Source of the DNA: CATQHS01 sp965203375
Lineage (GTDB): Bacteria; Actinomycetota; Acidimicrobiia; Acidimicrobiales; Aldehydirespiratoraceae
NCBI GenBank assembly: GCA_965203375.1
Contig: OZ241886.1
Coordinates: forward strand, 806,001 to 870,000
DNA: 64,000 nucleotides
Direction: 5' to 3'
Positions 41,627 to 50,995 of the stretch are shown here, one piece after another. The notes below the pieces were generated by a model. That model saw only the letters and a program-made list of their open reading frames with translations, was not told where the DNA came from and searched no databases. Numbering within the stretch: position 1 is the stretch's first letter; every line of letters starts with the position of its first letter. The translations under genes were made by a program, and so were the position numbers.

Positions 41627-44014
41627 ATGGCAATGCTGACGCTTTCTCAGCTTGAGCGGCATCTTTTTGCGGCGGCGGACATCTTGCGGGGGAAGATGGA
41701 CGCGTCGGAGTTCAAGGAGTACATCTTCGGATCGCTGTTCCTGAAGCGGGCCAGTGATGTCTTCGATCAGGAGCGTCAGCGGATCGTTGAGCGCCAGGTT
41801 GCGCAGGGGCGGTCGGAAGAGGAGGCTGAACGGCGGGCCGATGACCCCGACTTCTACAGCGATGCGTTCTTTGTGCCGGACGAGGCCCGCTGGGCGTACC
41901 TGCGGGACGAACTCCACCACCAGGTGGGCGACGGGCTGAACCGGGCTCTCGCCGCACTTGAGGAGTACAATCGCCCTCTGGAGGGAGTGCTGCAGCACAT
42001 CGACTTCAACAGGCGAGTCGGGAACACGACCGTTTCGGACAAGAAGTGGCGCGATCTCGTCGACCACTTCTCGAAACACCGATTGCGCAACGAAGACTTT
42101 GAGTTTCCAGACCTGCTCGGTGCCGCCTACGAGTACTTGATCCGAGACTTCGCCGACTCGGCTGGCAAGAAGGGCGGCGAGTTCTACACGCCTCGCCAGG
42201 TCGTCAAGCTGATGGTCCGCCTGCTTGATCCGCAAGAGGGCATGTCCATCTATGACCCGTGCTCTGGCTCGGGTGGCATGTTGATCTACTCTCGCAATCA
42301 TGTTGCCGACAATGGTGGAGATCCCAACAATCTGGTTTTGGCCGGGCAGGAACCTAATGGCACTACTTGGTCGATGTCGAAGATGAACATGTTGCTTCAC
42401 GGCATCCGAGATGCAGACATTCGCAATAATGACGTTCTTACGAACCCTGAACACACTCGAGGGGGCGAGCTGGATCGGTTTGATCGGGTAATTACTAACC
42501 CGCCGTTCAGCCAGAACTATGATGGATCGGCGCTCACTCACCGCGAACGATTCCGGTATGGCTATACTCCTGAAGGCGGTAAGAAAGCCGATCTCATGTT
42601 TCTTCAGCACATGCTGGCTGTCTTGGACGTTGACGGGATGGTCGCTACAGTTATGCCTCACGGCGTACTGTTTCGCGGCGGCGCAGAGGGCAATATTCGT
42701 AAAAGAATTGTTGAAGATGACCTTCTTGATACCGTCATTGGTCTGGGTCCTAACCTTTTCTATGGCACTAGCATTCCTGCCGCCATCTTGATCTTGAGAG
42801 CTAAGGGCTCCAAACCGCGTGAACGATGGGGCAAAGTGCTGTTCATCAATGCCGACCGTGACTACGGTGAGGGTCGTGCTCAAAATTATCTCCGCCCCCG
42901 AGACGAGCAGAAGATCACTGCCACGTTTCGCGACTTTGCAGATGTCGATGGCTTTGCCAGAGTTATCACCACCGATGAGTTGGTCGACAACGACTTCAAC
43001 TGCAACATCCGCCGATACGTTGACAACTCTCCACCACCCGAGCCCCATGACGTGAGGGCTCACCTTCACGGCGGTGTGCCAATCTCAGAAATCGAAGCTG
43101 CCGAAGGATGGCTGGAGCGCGCTGGCCTTGACGCAGAGATATTATTCATGGATAGAGGTGATGGCTATGCCGACTGGTGTCACAATGTAGCGTCTCCCAA
43201 AGGTCGAGAAGCTGCACATGGAGCCATCAGTTACGCCATTTCTAAGCGATCTGCTGACAATCCCTGGCACCTCTGGTGGGAGGAAACTGTCGTGCCTATG
43301 CTTCAAGAACTGCCAGAACGTGGTCATCTCTTTGGCTGGCGTAACTCACTCATTGATGACTTCACGACGCGCATGGTTTCTGTGGGCATCGACCGATTTG
43401 CCGCGGCTGGCATGGCTGCGACCTGGTGGGAAGACTGTTTCTACGAACTCGAAACTGCTGCCAATCGTGGTTGGAAGGCGGTGGTCGAGGGCTGGCTAAT
43501 CACTGCCGAAGCTAGTAAAAGCGACAAGAACGGCTCAGATCTGGTTGATTCGACTGCGATCAAGTTCCTTGCAACTACGCATCTTGACGAAAGAGACAAT
43601 CTTGTGGCTGATGTTACTCGTCTGGATATCGAGATCGAATCTGCAGAATCAATTGGTGAAGACGATGATGGGGTTGAAAGGCGATTCAACTCTGCTGAAA
43701 TCAGAACACTCAAATCAACTCGTGCCAAAGTCAAGAAGCAGATTAGGACTATCGATGAATCCTTGTTCTTAACCGCTAGGCAGGTCTTTGATGCGATGCT
43801 TTCGGATGAAGCTTTGTTTATATCGACACAAGTACTTTATGGCCGGATTGAAGATATCGTAGCTGACTACTTTGCTGATACTGGGCGCAGCATTTTGTCC
43901 TGGTACGACAATCTCATTCGCAAGTATGGTACCTCTCTCTTTCAAATCTTGGATGAACGAGATTCTATCACCTCTCGTCTCGGAAGGCATTTCAGAAGGC
44001 TGGGATATGACTGA
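41627..44014 (+). CDS. hsdM: Type I restriction-modification system methyltransferase subunit HsdM
   Basis: 795 residues, longer than the usual 500. The N-terminal HsdM domain (LERHLFAAADILRGKMDASEFKEYIFGSLFLKRASDVF) precedes the N6-adenine methylase core with GGEFYTPRQVVKLMV, IYDPCSGSGGMLI (motif I) and FDRVITNPPFSQNYDG (NPPF). Residues about 480-795 are an extra helical extension absent from standard HsdM. The first 600 bp are GC-rich like HsdR, and the rest is progressively AT-rich like HsdS, so the gene is a compositional mosaic. It overlaps hsdS by 8 bp. Confidence 0.93.
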   Translation: MAMLTLSQLERHLFAAADILRGKMDASEFKEYIFGSLFLKRASDVFDQERQRIVERQVAQGRSEEEAERRADDPDFYSDAFFVPDEARWAYLRDELHHQVGDGLNRALAALEEYNRPLEGVLQHIDFNRRVGNTTVSDKKWRDLVDHFSKHRLRNEDFEFPDLLGAAYEYLIRDFADSAGKKGGEFYTPRQVVKLMVRLLDPQEGMSIYDPCSGSGGMLIYSRNHVADNGGDPNNLVLAGQEPNGTTWSMSKMNMLLHGIRDADIRNNDVLTNPEHTRGGELDRFDRVITNPPFSQNYDGSALTHRERFRYGYTPEGGKKADLMFLQHMLAVLDVDGMVATVMPHGVLFRGGAEGNIRKRIVEDDLLDTVIGLGPNLFYGTSIPAAILILRAKGSKPRERWGKVLFINADRDYGEGRAQNYLRPRDEQKITATFRDFADVDGFARVITTDELVDNDFNCNIRRYVDNSPPPEPHDVRAHLHGGVPISEIEAAEGWLERAGLDAEILFMDRGDGYADWCHNVASPKGREAAHGAISYAISKRSADNPWHLWWEETVVPMLQELPERGHLFGWRNSLIDDFTTRMVSVGIDRFAAAGMAATWWEDCFYELETAANRGWKAVVEGWLITAEASKSDKNGSDLVDSTAIKFLATTHLDERDNLVADVTRLDIEIESAESIGEDDDGVERRFNSAEIRTLKSTRAKVKKQIRTIDESLFLTARQVFDAMLSDEALFISTQVLYGRIEDIVADYFADTGRSILSWYDNLIRKYGTSLFQILDERDSITSRLGRHFRRLGYD

Positions 44015-45221
44015 AAGCTCTTTACCTATAAAAAGGCTTGGTGAAGTGCTGTCTGTTGTTGAGACAGGAAGTAGACCTTCGGGTGGTGCAAGTCATGATT
44101 CATTTGGCGTTCCGAGTTTAGGTGGTGAGAACATTAGGTTAGACGGGACTCTTGATTTGCGAGTGGTTAGGTATGTTCCTGTTGATTTCTTCTCTTCAAT
44201 GCGTACAGGACATCTCAAACCATCGGATATTATTATAAATACGATAGGGGCACATACAGGTAAGGTTGGAAGATATCTAGGTGAATACCCTGAAGCTGCT
44301 ATCAATGGTAATATTTCCTTAATAAGAGGCTCTGACGATATTTACCAAGACTTTTTGTTCTATTACTTGCAGTCGCCGAAGGCTCAACAGGACATCGGAA
44401 TGTTTATCATGGGGTCTGCTCAACCTTATCTCGATGATGGCTTTTTTACAGAGATGCTTGTACCCTTCCCATCTGGGAGAGAACAGCGACAGATTTCAGA
44501 GATACTTAATGAAGTTAGTAAGGCAATTGATTTTACTAAAAGTGCCATAATGAAATGGAGAAAGATATGCGTCGGACTTGCATCCGATATCTTGGATGGT
44601 AAGTCTACATCTTCGGATGATACAGGCGAATATCGGGAGTGCAGAATTGGTGACTTGGGATCAGTGGTTGGTGGCGGAACACCTTCTCGCGATAAGGAGG
44701 AATATTGGAATGGTCCCGTCCCTTGGCTGACACCAGGGGAACTTACAGGTACCAATGATAAGATTATTTCCAAATCTAAGGAACGTATAAGTGAACTAGG
44801 ACTCACTGCATCCAGTGCTAGATTGGTGCCTGCCGGGTCTCTTTTGGTTACGAGCAGAGCTTCAATAGGATTCTGTGCTTTGGCAGGTGTGGATTTAGCT
44901 ACTAATCAAGGGTTTCAGAATTTAATTCCGAACGCTGATAGTGTTGATTCGTCTTTTCTTTATTATCTGGGTAGAACACTTAAGCGTGAGATGACCAGAT
45001 GTGCATCTGGTACGACATTCCTGGAGATACCAAAGCGAGAGTTTGAGCGTATTAAGGTGCGATTACCTCCAATTAAAGAGCAGCGACGGATTGCAAGGAT
45101 TCTCGACGACATTGCTGATACGATCCAGGCTAACCGTAGGCAGCTTGAGAAGCTTCGACAATTGCGGGCTGGCCTTGCGGATGACCTTTTTTCTGGCAAG
45201 GTTCGGACGGTGGCGGAATGA
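44007..45221 (+). CDS. hsdS: Type I restriction-modification specificity subunit HsdS
   Basis: 404 residues from ATG 44007. Two target-recognition domains are visible, each starting with a KRLGEVLSVVETGSRPSGG- or CRIGDLGSVVGGGTPSRDKEEYWNGPVPWLTPGEL-type segment, and each ending with a conserved helix (FPSGREQRQISEILNEVSKAID; LPPIKEQRRIARILDDIADTI). It confers DNA sequence specificity on HsdM and HsdR. AT-rich composition against GC-rich hsdR fits exchange of specificity modules. It overlaps hsdR by ATGA. Confidence 0.93.
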   Translation: MTESSLPIKRLGEVLSVVETGSRPSGGASHDSFGVPSLGGENIRLDGTLDLRVVRYVPVDFFSSMRTGHLKPSDIIINTIGAHTGKVGRYLGEYPEAAINGNISLIRGSDDIYQDFLFYYLQSPKAQQDIGMFIMGSAQPYLDDGFFTEMLVPFPSGREQRQISEILNEVSKAIDFTKSAIMKWRKICVGLASDILDGKSTSSDDTGEYRECRIGDLGSVVGGGTPSRDKEEYWNGPVPWLTPGELTGTNDKIISKSKERISELGLTASSARLVPAGSLLVTSRASIGFCALAGVDLATNQGFQNLIPNADSVDSSFLYYLGRTLKREMTRCASGTTFLEIPKREFERIKVRLPPIKEQRRIARILDDIADTIQANRRQLEKLRQLRAGLADDLFSGKVRTVAE

Positions 45222-48200
45222 TTTTGGGCCCGGAATGGGAACTGGTGGAGCGGCCACTGCTGGATCAGCTCGCTTCGCTGGGGTGGGAGACACTGGTCTG
45301 GTCTGAGCGTCAACCGGACGACGAGGTCGCTCGGTTGTCGGATCGTGACGTGCTCCTTGAGCAGCGGCTTGGATCGGTACTCAAGAAGATCAATGTCGGC
45401 CCGAACGGCACGCCATGGCTCGACGAAGCCCGGATCAAGTCGGCTATCGCCGAACTGCGGTCGATGCCAGCGGGGTCCGGCCTGCTTGAGGCGAATGGGG
45501 CTTCCACCGAACTGTTGCTGCACGGGTCGAAAGTGGCCGGGCTCGAAGGATGGGACGGCGGCCGGGATCGAACTGTCAGCTACATCGACTGGGACGACTG
45601 GTCGGCCAACGACTTCCTCGCGGTGTCGCAGTTTCCCGTGGCCACGCCGGGGCGGGCGCCGAACATCCGGCCCGATGTGACCCTGTTCGTCAACGGCATC
45701 CCGCTGGTGGTGATCGAGGCCAAGCCGCCCGGCAGCGACGGCGGCATCACCGACGCCATCGACCAGCTCCGTCGCTACGCCAACCAGCGGGGCGGCGAGA
45801 CAGCCGAGGGCGCGGAGCAGTTGTTCTGGACCAACCAGCTCACCGTCGCCACCACCGGCGAGCGGGCCGAGGCGGCCACCTTCTCAGCCCTGCCCGAGCA
45901 CTACTCGGCCTGGAAGGACCCGCACCCGTCCACCGCCGAGGAGGTGGCCGCATCCCTGGGCAAGCCCGCCGAGGCCGTCACCCAACAAGAGCTGCTGACG
46001 GCCGGGATGCTGTCGCCGGAGCGGCTGCTCGACATCGTCCGGCACTTCACCGTGTTCAAGGAGACCGACGCGGGCCGGATGGTCAAGATCGCGGCCCGCT
46101 ACCAGCAGCACCGCGCCGTCCACAAGGCGCTGCGGCGGCTGCTCGACGGCGACACCAGAGCCGAAGACGGCCACGTCGACCGGCGGGGCGGGATCATCTG
46201 GCACACCCAGGGATCGGGCAAGAGCCTCACCATGGTCTTCCTGATCCGGGCCATGCGCAGCCACCCCCGGCTCCGTCAGTTCAAGATCGTGCTGGTCACC
46301 GACCGCACCGACCTCCAAACCCAGCTCGACAGCACCGCCGCCCTCGCCGGCGAGACCGTCAAAGTGGCCCGCAGCGCGGCCGAAGTCCGGGAGCTGCTGA
46401 GCCGGCCCGGCCCCGGCGTGGTGATGGCCATGATCCAGAAATACCGCGACACCCCCGGCGGCGAGGGGCTGGGCGAAGGGGAGGCGTTCGGAGCCCTGAA
46501 CCCGTCGGAGTCGATCCTGGTGATGGTGGACGAGGCCCACCGGTCCCAGGCGTCGCTGCTGCACGCCAACCTGATGAGCGCCCTGCCCAACGCGGCCCGG
46601 ATCGGGTTCACCGGCACGCCCATCATCATGGGCAGGCGCAGGAAGACCCTGGAGATATTCGGCGGCTACCTCGACCGGTACACGCTCCGCGAGTCGGAGG
46701 CCGACGGCTCCACCGTGCCGATCCTCTACGAGGGCCAGACCACCGACGCCGCGGTCAGAGGCGCCTCCAAGATGAACGAGCTCTTCTTCGGGTGGTTCCG
46801 CGGCCTCACCGACCAGCAGCGGCAGACCCTCCAGCGCAAGTACGCCACCGCCGCGGAGGTGCTCGAGGCGCCGGAGCTGATCGAGGCCAAGGCCAAGGAC
46901 ATGCTCCGCCACTACGTGAGCACGGTGATGCCCGACGGCTTCAAGGGCATGATCGTCGCCACCAGCCGGAAGGCATGCCTGCGGTACTACGACGCCCTCA
47001 ACGACGCCCGGGACGAGCTGGTGGCCGAACTCGACCGGCGCCGGTCCGACCTGCTCAGCCAGTCCGGGAGGCCGCTCGGCCCCGACGATCCCGACGGTTG
47101 GGCCGGCCCCGGCGATCCTGGCGATCCCGTCGATTCCGACGGTCGGGCCGATCCTGCCGATCCCGATGAGTCGTTCTGGCGCGCCGCTGCGGCTCAAGTC
47201 GACCTGATCCGCGGCCTCCAGTTCGCCCCGGTCATCTCCGGGGACCACAACGACCCGCCCCACTACGCCCAATGGACCGACAAGGTGCGCCAACAGGTTC
47301 ACATCAACCGGTTCAGGCTCCCGCTCGGTCCGACCGGCGAGAACCGCGACCCGCTGGCGCTGCTGATCGTGAAATCGATGCTGCTCACCGGGTTCGACGC
47401 GCCCCAGGCCCAGGTCATCTACCTCGACCGGCTGATCCAGGAGGCCGAGCTGCTCCAGGCCGTCGCCCGGGTGAACCGGACCGCGCCCAAGAAGTCCTAC
47501 GGGCTGGTGGTGGACTACCACGGCGTCTTCGCCCAGCTCAACCAGGCCCTCGCCGTGTACGCCGCCGCCGACGGCATCGTCGATCCCGAGGCCGAGGGGG
47601 CGCTCCGGCCGCTCAGCGCCGAGATCGGAAAGCTCGAGCCGCAGCGCCAGCGGGTCCGCCAGATCTTCGTTCAGCGCGGCGTGGAACCGGCCGCCACCGC
47701 CGAGGCCGTCGAGTCCTGCGTCCAGTTGCTCGGCGACGAGCGGCTCCGGGCCGACTTCGACGTGGCGCTGCGCACCTTCCTCAACACCTTCGACACCGTC
47801 CTGCCCCGCCCCGAGGCCCTTCCCTTCGTGGACGACGTAAACCTCTTCGGCGAGATTCAGGTGCTCACCCGCCGCCGCTACCGGGACACGCCCGACGGCG
47901 ACTTCGACCCCCGCAAGTACAAGGAGAAGGTCCGCCGGCTGATCGACGACCACGTGATGGCCCTCGACCTCAGCCAGAAGATCCCCCCGATGCGGATCAC
48001 CGATCCCGCCTTCGGCGCCTACCTCGACGAGATCGGCTCGCACCGGGCCAGGGCGTCGGAGATGGAGCACGCGGTCCGCCACCACATCCGCGAGCACCTG
48101 GACGAGGACCCCGCCTACTACTCGAAGCTCTCGGAGCGGATCAACGAGATAATCGGCCGGCTCGAAGACCGGTGGGAGCAGATCGCCCTGGAACTCGGCG

Positions 48201-48541
48201 ATCTGATCGACGAGATCAACGCGGGCCGCACCGACGACGACAACACCGGGCTCGACCCGGCCACCGAGCTGCCCTTCCACGACCAGATGGCCGAGAGGGT
48301 GGCCAGCTCCGCGCCGGACGCCTCCGACCAGCTCATTGCGCTGACTGGTTCGCTGGTGGCCGAGATCCGCCGGATCACCGGCGCGGTCGGCTTCTGGGAC
48401 AACCCCACCAAGCAGGACGATCTGCGCAAGGCGGTCAAGCGGCTCCTCGACCGGAGCGACCTGTTCGCCTACGACGCGGGCCTCGACGAGCTGGCCGTCG
48501 AGCTCGTCGCCATCGCCAAGGCCAACCAGCACCGGCTGTAA
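45218..48541 (+). CDS. hsdR: Type I restriction endonuclease subunit HsdR
   Basis: 1107 residues. The N-terminal PD-(D/E)XK nuclease reads PDVTLFVNGIPLVVIEAKPPGSDGG (D...ExK). The helicase motor has IWHTQGSGKSLTMVFLIRAM (Walker A), VMVDEAHRSQ (DEAH) and FTGTPI; motif VI is LLQAVARVNRTAP. It translocates and cuts unmodified DNA with HsdM and HsdS. Between the two helicase lobes there is an Asp/Gly/Pro-rich insert (DDPDGWAGPGDPGDPVDSDG, residues about 623-650) encoded by GATCC-type short repeats at 47083-47172, probably a surface loop expansion. Confidence 0.95.
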   Translation: MILGPEWELVERPLLDQLASLGWETLVWSERQPDDEVARLSDRDVLLEQRLGSVLKKINVGPNGTPWLDEARIKSAIAELRSMPAGSGLLEANGASTELLLHGSKVAGLEGWDGGRDRTVSYIDWDDWSANDFLAVSQFPVATPGRAPNIRPDVTLFVNGIPLVVIEAKPPGSDGGITDAIDQLRRYANQRGGETAEGAEQLFWTNQLTVATTGERAEAATFSALPEHYSAWKDPHPSTAEEVAASLGKPAEAVTQQELLTAGMLSPERLLDIVRHFTVFKETDAGRMVKIAARYQQHRAVHKALRRLLDGDTRAEDGHVDRRGGIIWHTQGSGKSLTMVFLIRAMRSHPRLRQFKIVLVTDRTDLQTQLDSTAALAGETVKVARSAAEVRELLSRPGPGVVMAMIQKYRDTPGGEGLGEGEAFGALNPSESILVMVDEAHRSQASLLHANLMSALPNAARIGFTGTPIIMGRRRKTLEIFGGYLDRYTLRESEADGSTVPILYEGQTTDAAVRGASKMNELFFGWFRGLTDQQRQTLQRKYATAAEVLEAPELIEAKAKDMLRHYVSTVMPDGFKGMIVATSRKACLRYYDALNDARDELVAELDRRRSDLLSQSGRPLGPDDPDGWAGPGDPGDPVDSDGRADPADPDESFWRAAAAQVDLIRGLQFAPVISGDHNDPPHYAQWTDKVRQQVHINRFRLPLGPTGENRDPLALLIVKSMLLTGFDAPQAQVIYLDRLIQEAELLQAVARVNRTAPKKSYGLVVDYHGVFAQLNQALAVYAAADGIVDPEAEGALRPLSAEIGKLEPQRQRVRQIFVQRGVEPAATAEAVESCVQLLGDERLRADFDVALRTFLNTFDTVLPRPEALPFVDDVNLFGEIQVLTRRRYRDTPDGDFDPRKYKEKVRRLIDDHVMALDLSQKIPPMRITDPAFGAYLDEIGSHRARASEMEHAVRHHIREHLDEDPAYYSKLSERINEIIGRLEDRWEQIALELGDLIDEINAGRTDDDNTGLDPATELPFHDQMAERVASSAPDASDQLIALTGSLVAEIRRITGAVGFWDNPTKQDDLRKAVKRLLDRSDLFAYDAGLDELAVELVAIAKANQHRL

Positions 48542-49347
48542 TGACCGCGGTTACCGCTGCCGTTTCGGCTGTTAACGCTGCCATTGCGCCGAGTGCTGCC
48601 CCGCTTCACGATCTCTCGGAGTTGGTGGTCGGGGACCTCGTGTTCCAGATCGCGCCGCCCGGCGACCGCAAGACCATCGAGATAGTCGTCGAGCGCGACG
48701 CCTCGCTGGTCCTCAAAGCACCTCGGACGGTGACCGTCGAGCGGGCCGCCCGGTTCGTGGCCGCCAAGCGCCGCTGGGTGTACCGCAAGCTGGCCGAGAA
48801 GGACGCCCTGACCGGCCCGCCGGTGGTAAAGCGTTTCGTCGAGGGCGAGGGTTTCGCCTACCTCGGCCGCAGCTACCGCCTAACCCTCGAAACCCTCAAT
48901 GCGACCACGCCGACCGTGCATCTAGACCGGGGCCGCTTCCGCCTGTGCCGGTCCGAAGCCGACCGGGGCGCCGAGGCCATGCGCCGCTGGTACACCGAGA
49001 TCGGCGGCCAGTGGCTCCGCCGCCGGGTCCGCCCCTGGGCGGCCCGGATGGGGGAGGAGTCGGTGGCCGTTGAGGTGCGAGACCTCGGCTACCGATGGGG
49101 CTCGGCCCGCCCCACCGACGGCCCGCCGCGGATCAACGTCCACTGGGCCACCCTCCAGCTCCCGCCGAGCCTCATCGACTACATCCTCGTCCACGAACTG
49201 GCCCACCTGCGCGAGGCCAACCACACCCCCGAGTTCTGGTCCATCGTCGACCGCCTGATGCCCGGCTACGAAACCCAGAAGACAACCCTCGCCGCCATCG
49301 GCAAAACAATCTGGCTCGGCTCCGTGATTCAACTGGGTGGTTCGTAA
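48541..49347 (+). CDS. YgjP/M48-like metallopeptidase (DUF45) linked to the type I system
   Basis: 268 residues. ATG 48541 overlaps the hsdR stop (TAATG). After a repetitive Thr/Ala/Val N-terminus (TAVTAAVSAVNAAIAPSAA) comes the DUF45/YgjP domain: WVYRKLAEKDAL, FAYLGRSYRL, LGYRWGSARPTDGPPRINVHW and the zinc site YILVHELAHLREANHTPEFW, with HExxH and a downstream Glu. Such genes often accompany type I R-M loci; their role there is not established. Its 3' end overlaps the convergent KAP gene by 19 bp. Confidence 0.87.
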   Translation: MTAVTAAVSAVNAAIAPSAAPLHDLSELVVGDLVFQIAPPGDRKTIEIVVERDASLVLKAPRTVTVERAARFVAAKRRWVYRKLAEKDALTGPPVVKRFVEGEGFAYLGRSYRLTLETLNATTPTVHLDRGRFRLCRSEADRGAEAMRRWYTEIGGQWLRRRVRPWAARMGEESVAVEVRDLGYRWGSARPTDGPPRINVHWATLQLPPSLIDYILVHELAHLREANHTPEFWSIVDRLMPGYETQKTTLAAIGKTIWLGSVIQLGGS

Positions 49348-50678
49348 GTAATCATTTCCACGATGGACAGAACTTTAGAGAAATTTCGGTCACTATAGCC
49401 TGAATGGTCTGAAATCGTACTGGCAGATGACACTACGCTCTGAGGATATCTATTGTACTCTTTCTCTTCTGACTCCCTACGACGCTTTTGCAACAGTGGA
49501 GTGTCGATTTCCCATGAGCGACTTATGTGTTTGTGATAACCGACTAAGACAGCCTCAACTTCTGCGCATATACTGTCATCAAGACGAGGAATCTTCCACC
49601 AATTGCCGGGTCGATTAATGAATTTATAAAGTGTGCTTACAACATCAAGATCAGAGAGCTCACCTCTCAAGAATTGCCTATAAGTGTCTGAATCAGCCAT
49701 TTGCACTATAATCAATGTCGCGGCAAGTTGATCTGATGTAGGCCATATAGCTCCGTGTTCAACGGGAATTGTCTCCATCACCGTGCTGAGATGATATACA
49801 CCCTGTTCCATATCTCTAAGGCTTATGTTTGAAGCTCCTAGGATGAAGGTTTCAAGATAAGGTCTAACGCGATAAGGTCTAACGCGATGAATTGGTTCAG
49901 TTTGATCTAAAAGATTTTCAAAAAACTCTATCCGGTCTGCTTGTGGTATATATATGGAGCGGTCCACGAATCTTCGTAGGTATGTCTCTCCATCAAAGTC
50001 GGTGCCATATAATGCGCTAACCGAGTGTGCTAGTTCTGACAGATTGACGCCGAGGATGAACACCAGGCCATCTACGTCAAAGATGTGCTTTGTTGCTTCA
50101 AGAAATCGAATCGCGTAGTCAGGCCTACATCTGTCTAATTCATCCACGAATACTACTAGCGGCAATCTGCCCTTAGTGGCTGATTTGAGTGCCTTCTTGA
50201 ACTCTCTGATGGCTTTTTCTGCAGCTCGGAAGCGGAATAATCTAGCCTCGGCTGATGGTTCTGAACGTTCCCCTGCCATAGTCATTGTCTTTACAATATT
50301 TGGCAAGAGCGGAATAGTATCGCTTGCTATTTTGGATATAGCTCCTGCTATTACTTTTATTGCAGCCTTCGCATTAGATCCTTTTAGCTCGTTCTTAAAG
50401 GCTGCGTATAGTGCCATCAACGGATCGTCACTGAAATCGGTCTCCCAAGCATTCAACTCTGCCACTTGGAAACGACGGTTTCTTAACAACTGAGCCCACA
50501 TCTTCAAGAAAACTGTCTTGCCTGAGCCCCAAGTTCCGTCAACGGCGAGCACGCATGGTCCTTCAATGTTTCGTATGAGCTGTGTCAACGATTTTATCTG
50601 ATCTTTGCGTCCTAATTTATCATTTTCAAAGGGATCACCTGACTTTGGCACTACGAATGGGGTAGGGCGCATACGCAT
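49329..50678 (-). CDS. KAP-family P-loop NTPase
   Basis: 449 residues. KAP NTPase motifs: CVLAVDGTWGSGKTVFLKMWAQLL (Walker A), LPLVVFVDELDRCRPDYAIRFLEATKHIFDVDGLVFILGVN (Walker B with the DELDRC signature). No membrane helices are seen between the motifs, unlike many KAP proteins; only a weakly hydrophobic stretch occurs at about residues 115-135. A 15-bp tandem repeat duplicates five residues (RVRPYRVRPY; 49862-49891). KAP NTPases are recurrent in anti-phage islands. The gene is AT-rich and opposes the type I operon. Confidence 0.85.
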   Translation of the reverse strand: MRMRPTPFVVPKSGDPFENDKLGRKDQIKSLTQLIRNIEGPCVLAVDGTWGSGKTVFLKMWAQLLRNRRFQVAELNAWETDFSDDPLMALYAAFKNELKGSNAKAAIKVIAGAISKIASDTIPLLPNIVKTMTMAGERSEPSAEARLFRFRAAEKAIREFKKALKSATKGRLPLVVFVDELDRCRPDYAIRFLEATKHIFDVDGLVFILGVNLSELAHSVSALYGTDFDGETYLRRFVDRSIYIPQADRIEFFENLLDQTEPIHRVRPYRVRPYLETFILGASNISLRDMEQGVYHLSTVMETIPVEHGAIWPTSDQLAATLIIVQMADSDTYRQFLRGELSDLDVVSTLYKFINRPGNWWKIPRLDDSICAEVEAVLVGYHKHISRSWEIDTPLLQKRRRESEEKEYNRYPQSVVSSASTISDHSGYSDRNFSKVLSIVEMITYEPPS

Positions 50679-50706
50679 GAGAAGCTCTCATTTCAGGGGG
50701 AAATCA

Positions 50707-50712
50707 ATTATA
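50707..50712 (-). promoter_or_regulatory. Probable -10 box of the KAP gene
   Basis: TATAAT on the minus strand, placing the transcription start near 50700, about 22 nt before the ATG at 50678. No convincing -35 is seen at standard spacing. Confidence 0.4.
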
Positions 50713-50856
50713 ACGGTATGCTACCGCTTCTCTCTGCAACTTGCAACGTCAGGAGGGAATTGATGTGGAACGAATCGGTGAATGCCGGAGAACTCGCAGC
50801 CAGACTTTTACCGCAGTTCGGAGGGGTCACACCCCACGACAATGATGGCGACCAAC

Positions 50857-50922
50857 ATGAACGATGACGGGCTGGCGACGGTCACTCGGCTCCGCGCCTC
50901 AATGAGGGTCGCTGGCGAGTAG
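50857..50922 (+). pseudogene. Orphan copy of the dprA-like gene start
   Basis: ATGAACGATGACGGGCTGG at 50857 is identical to the first 19 bases of the DprA-like gene at 54365, and the preceding bases are also similar. This copy continues as a 21-codon ORF (MNDDGLATVTRLRASMRVAG then E and TAG). It looks like a remnant left when the 50.9-54.36 kb module entered just upstream of dprA, or another start-region duplication later split apart. Confidence 0.7.
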
Positions 50923-50934
50923 GGTCACCAGTAT

Positions 50935-50963
50935 TTGACATTCATGTGGCTATCTTCTATCTT
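50935..50963 (+). promoter_or_regulatory. Promoter of the XRE-PIN operon
   Basis: TTGACA (50935-50940), 17-bp spacer, TATCTT (50958-50963). The -10 overlaps the inverted repeat described next. Confidence 0.65.
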
Positions 50964-50985
50964 GACACTGACATTGTCAGATAGA
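50956..50985 (+). promoter_or_regulatory. Inverted-repeat operator for the XRE regulator
   Basis: Half-sites TCTATCTTGACA (50956-50967) and TGTCAGATAGA (50975-50985) form a near-perfect inverted repeat (one extra T in the left arm). It covers the -10 and the transcription start, as expected for autorepression by the downstream XRE protein. Confidence 0.7.
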
Positions 50986-50995
50986 GGTGAACCCG

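Noticed and set aside
38097..50678. Prophage or integrative element
   Set aside because: No integrase, recombinase, structural phage gene or conjugation gene is present; the genes are all restriction or NTPase types.
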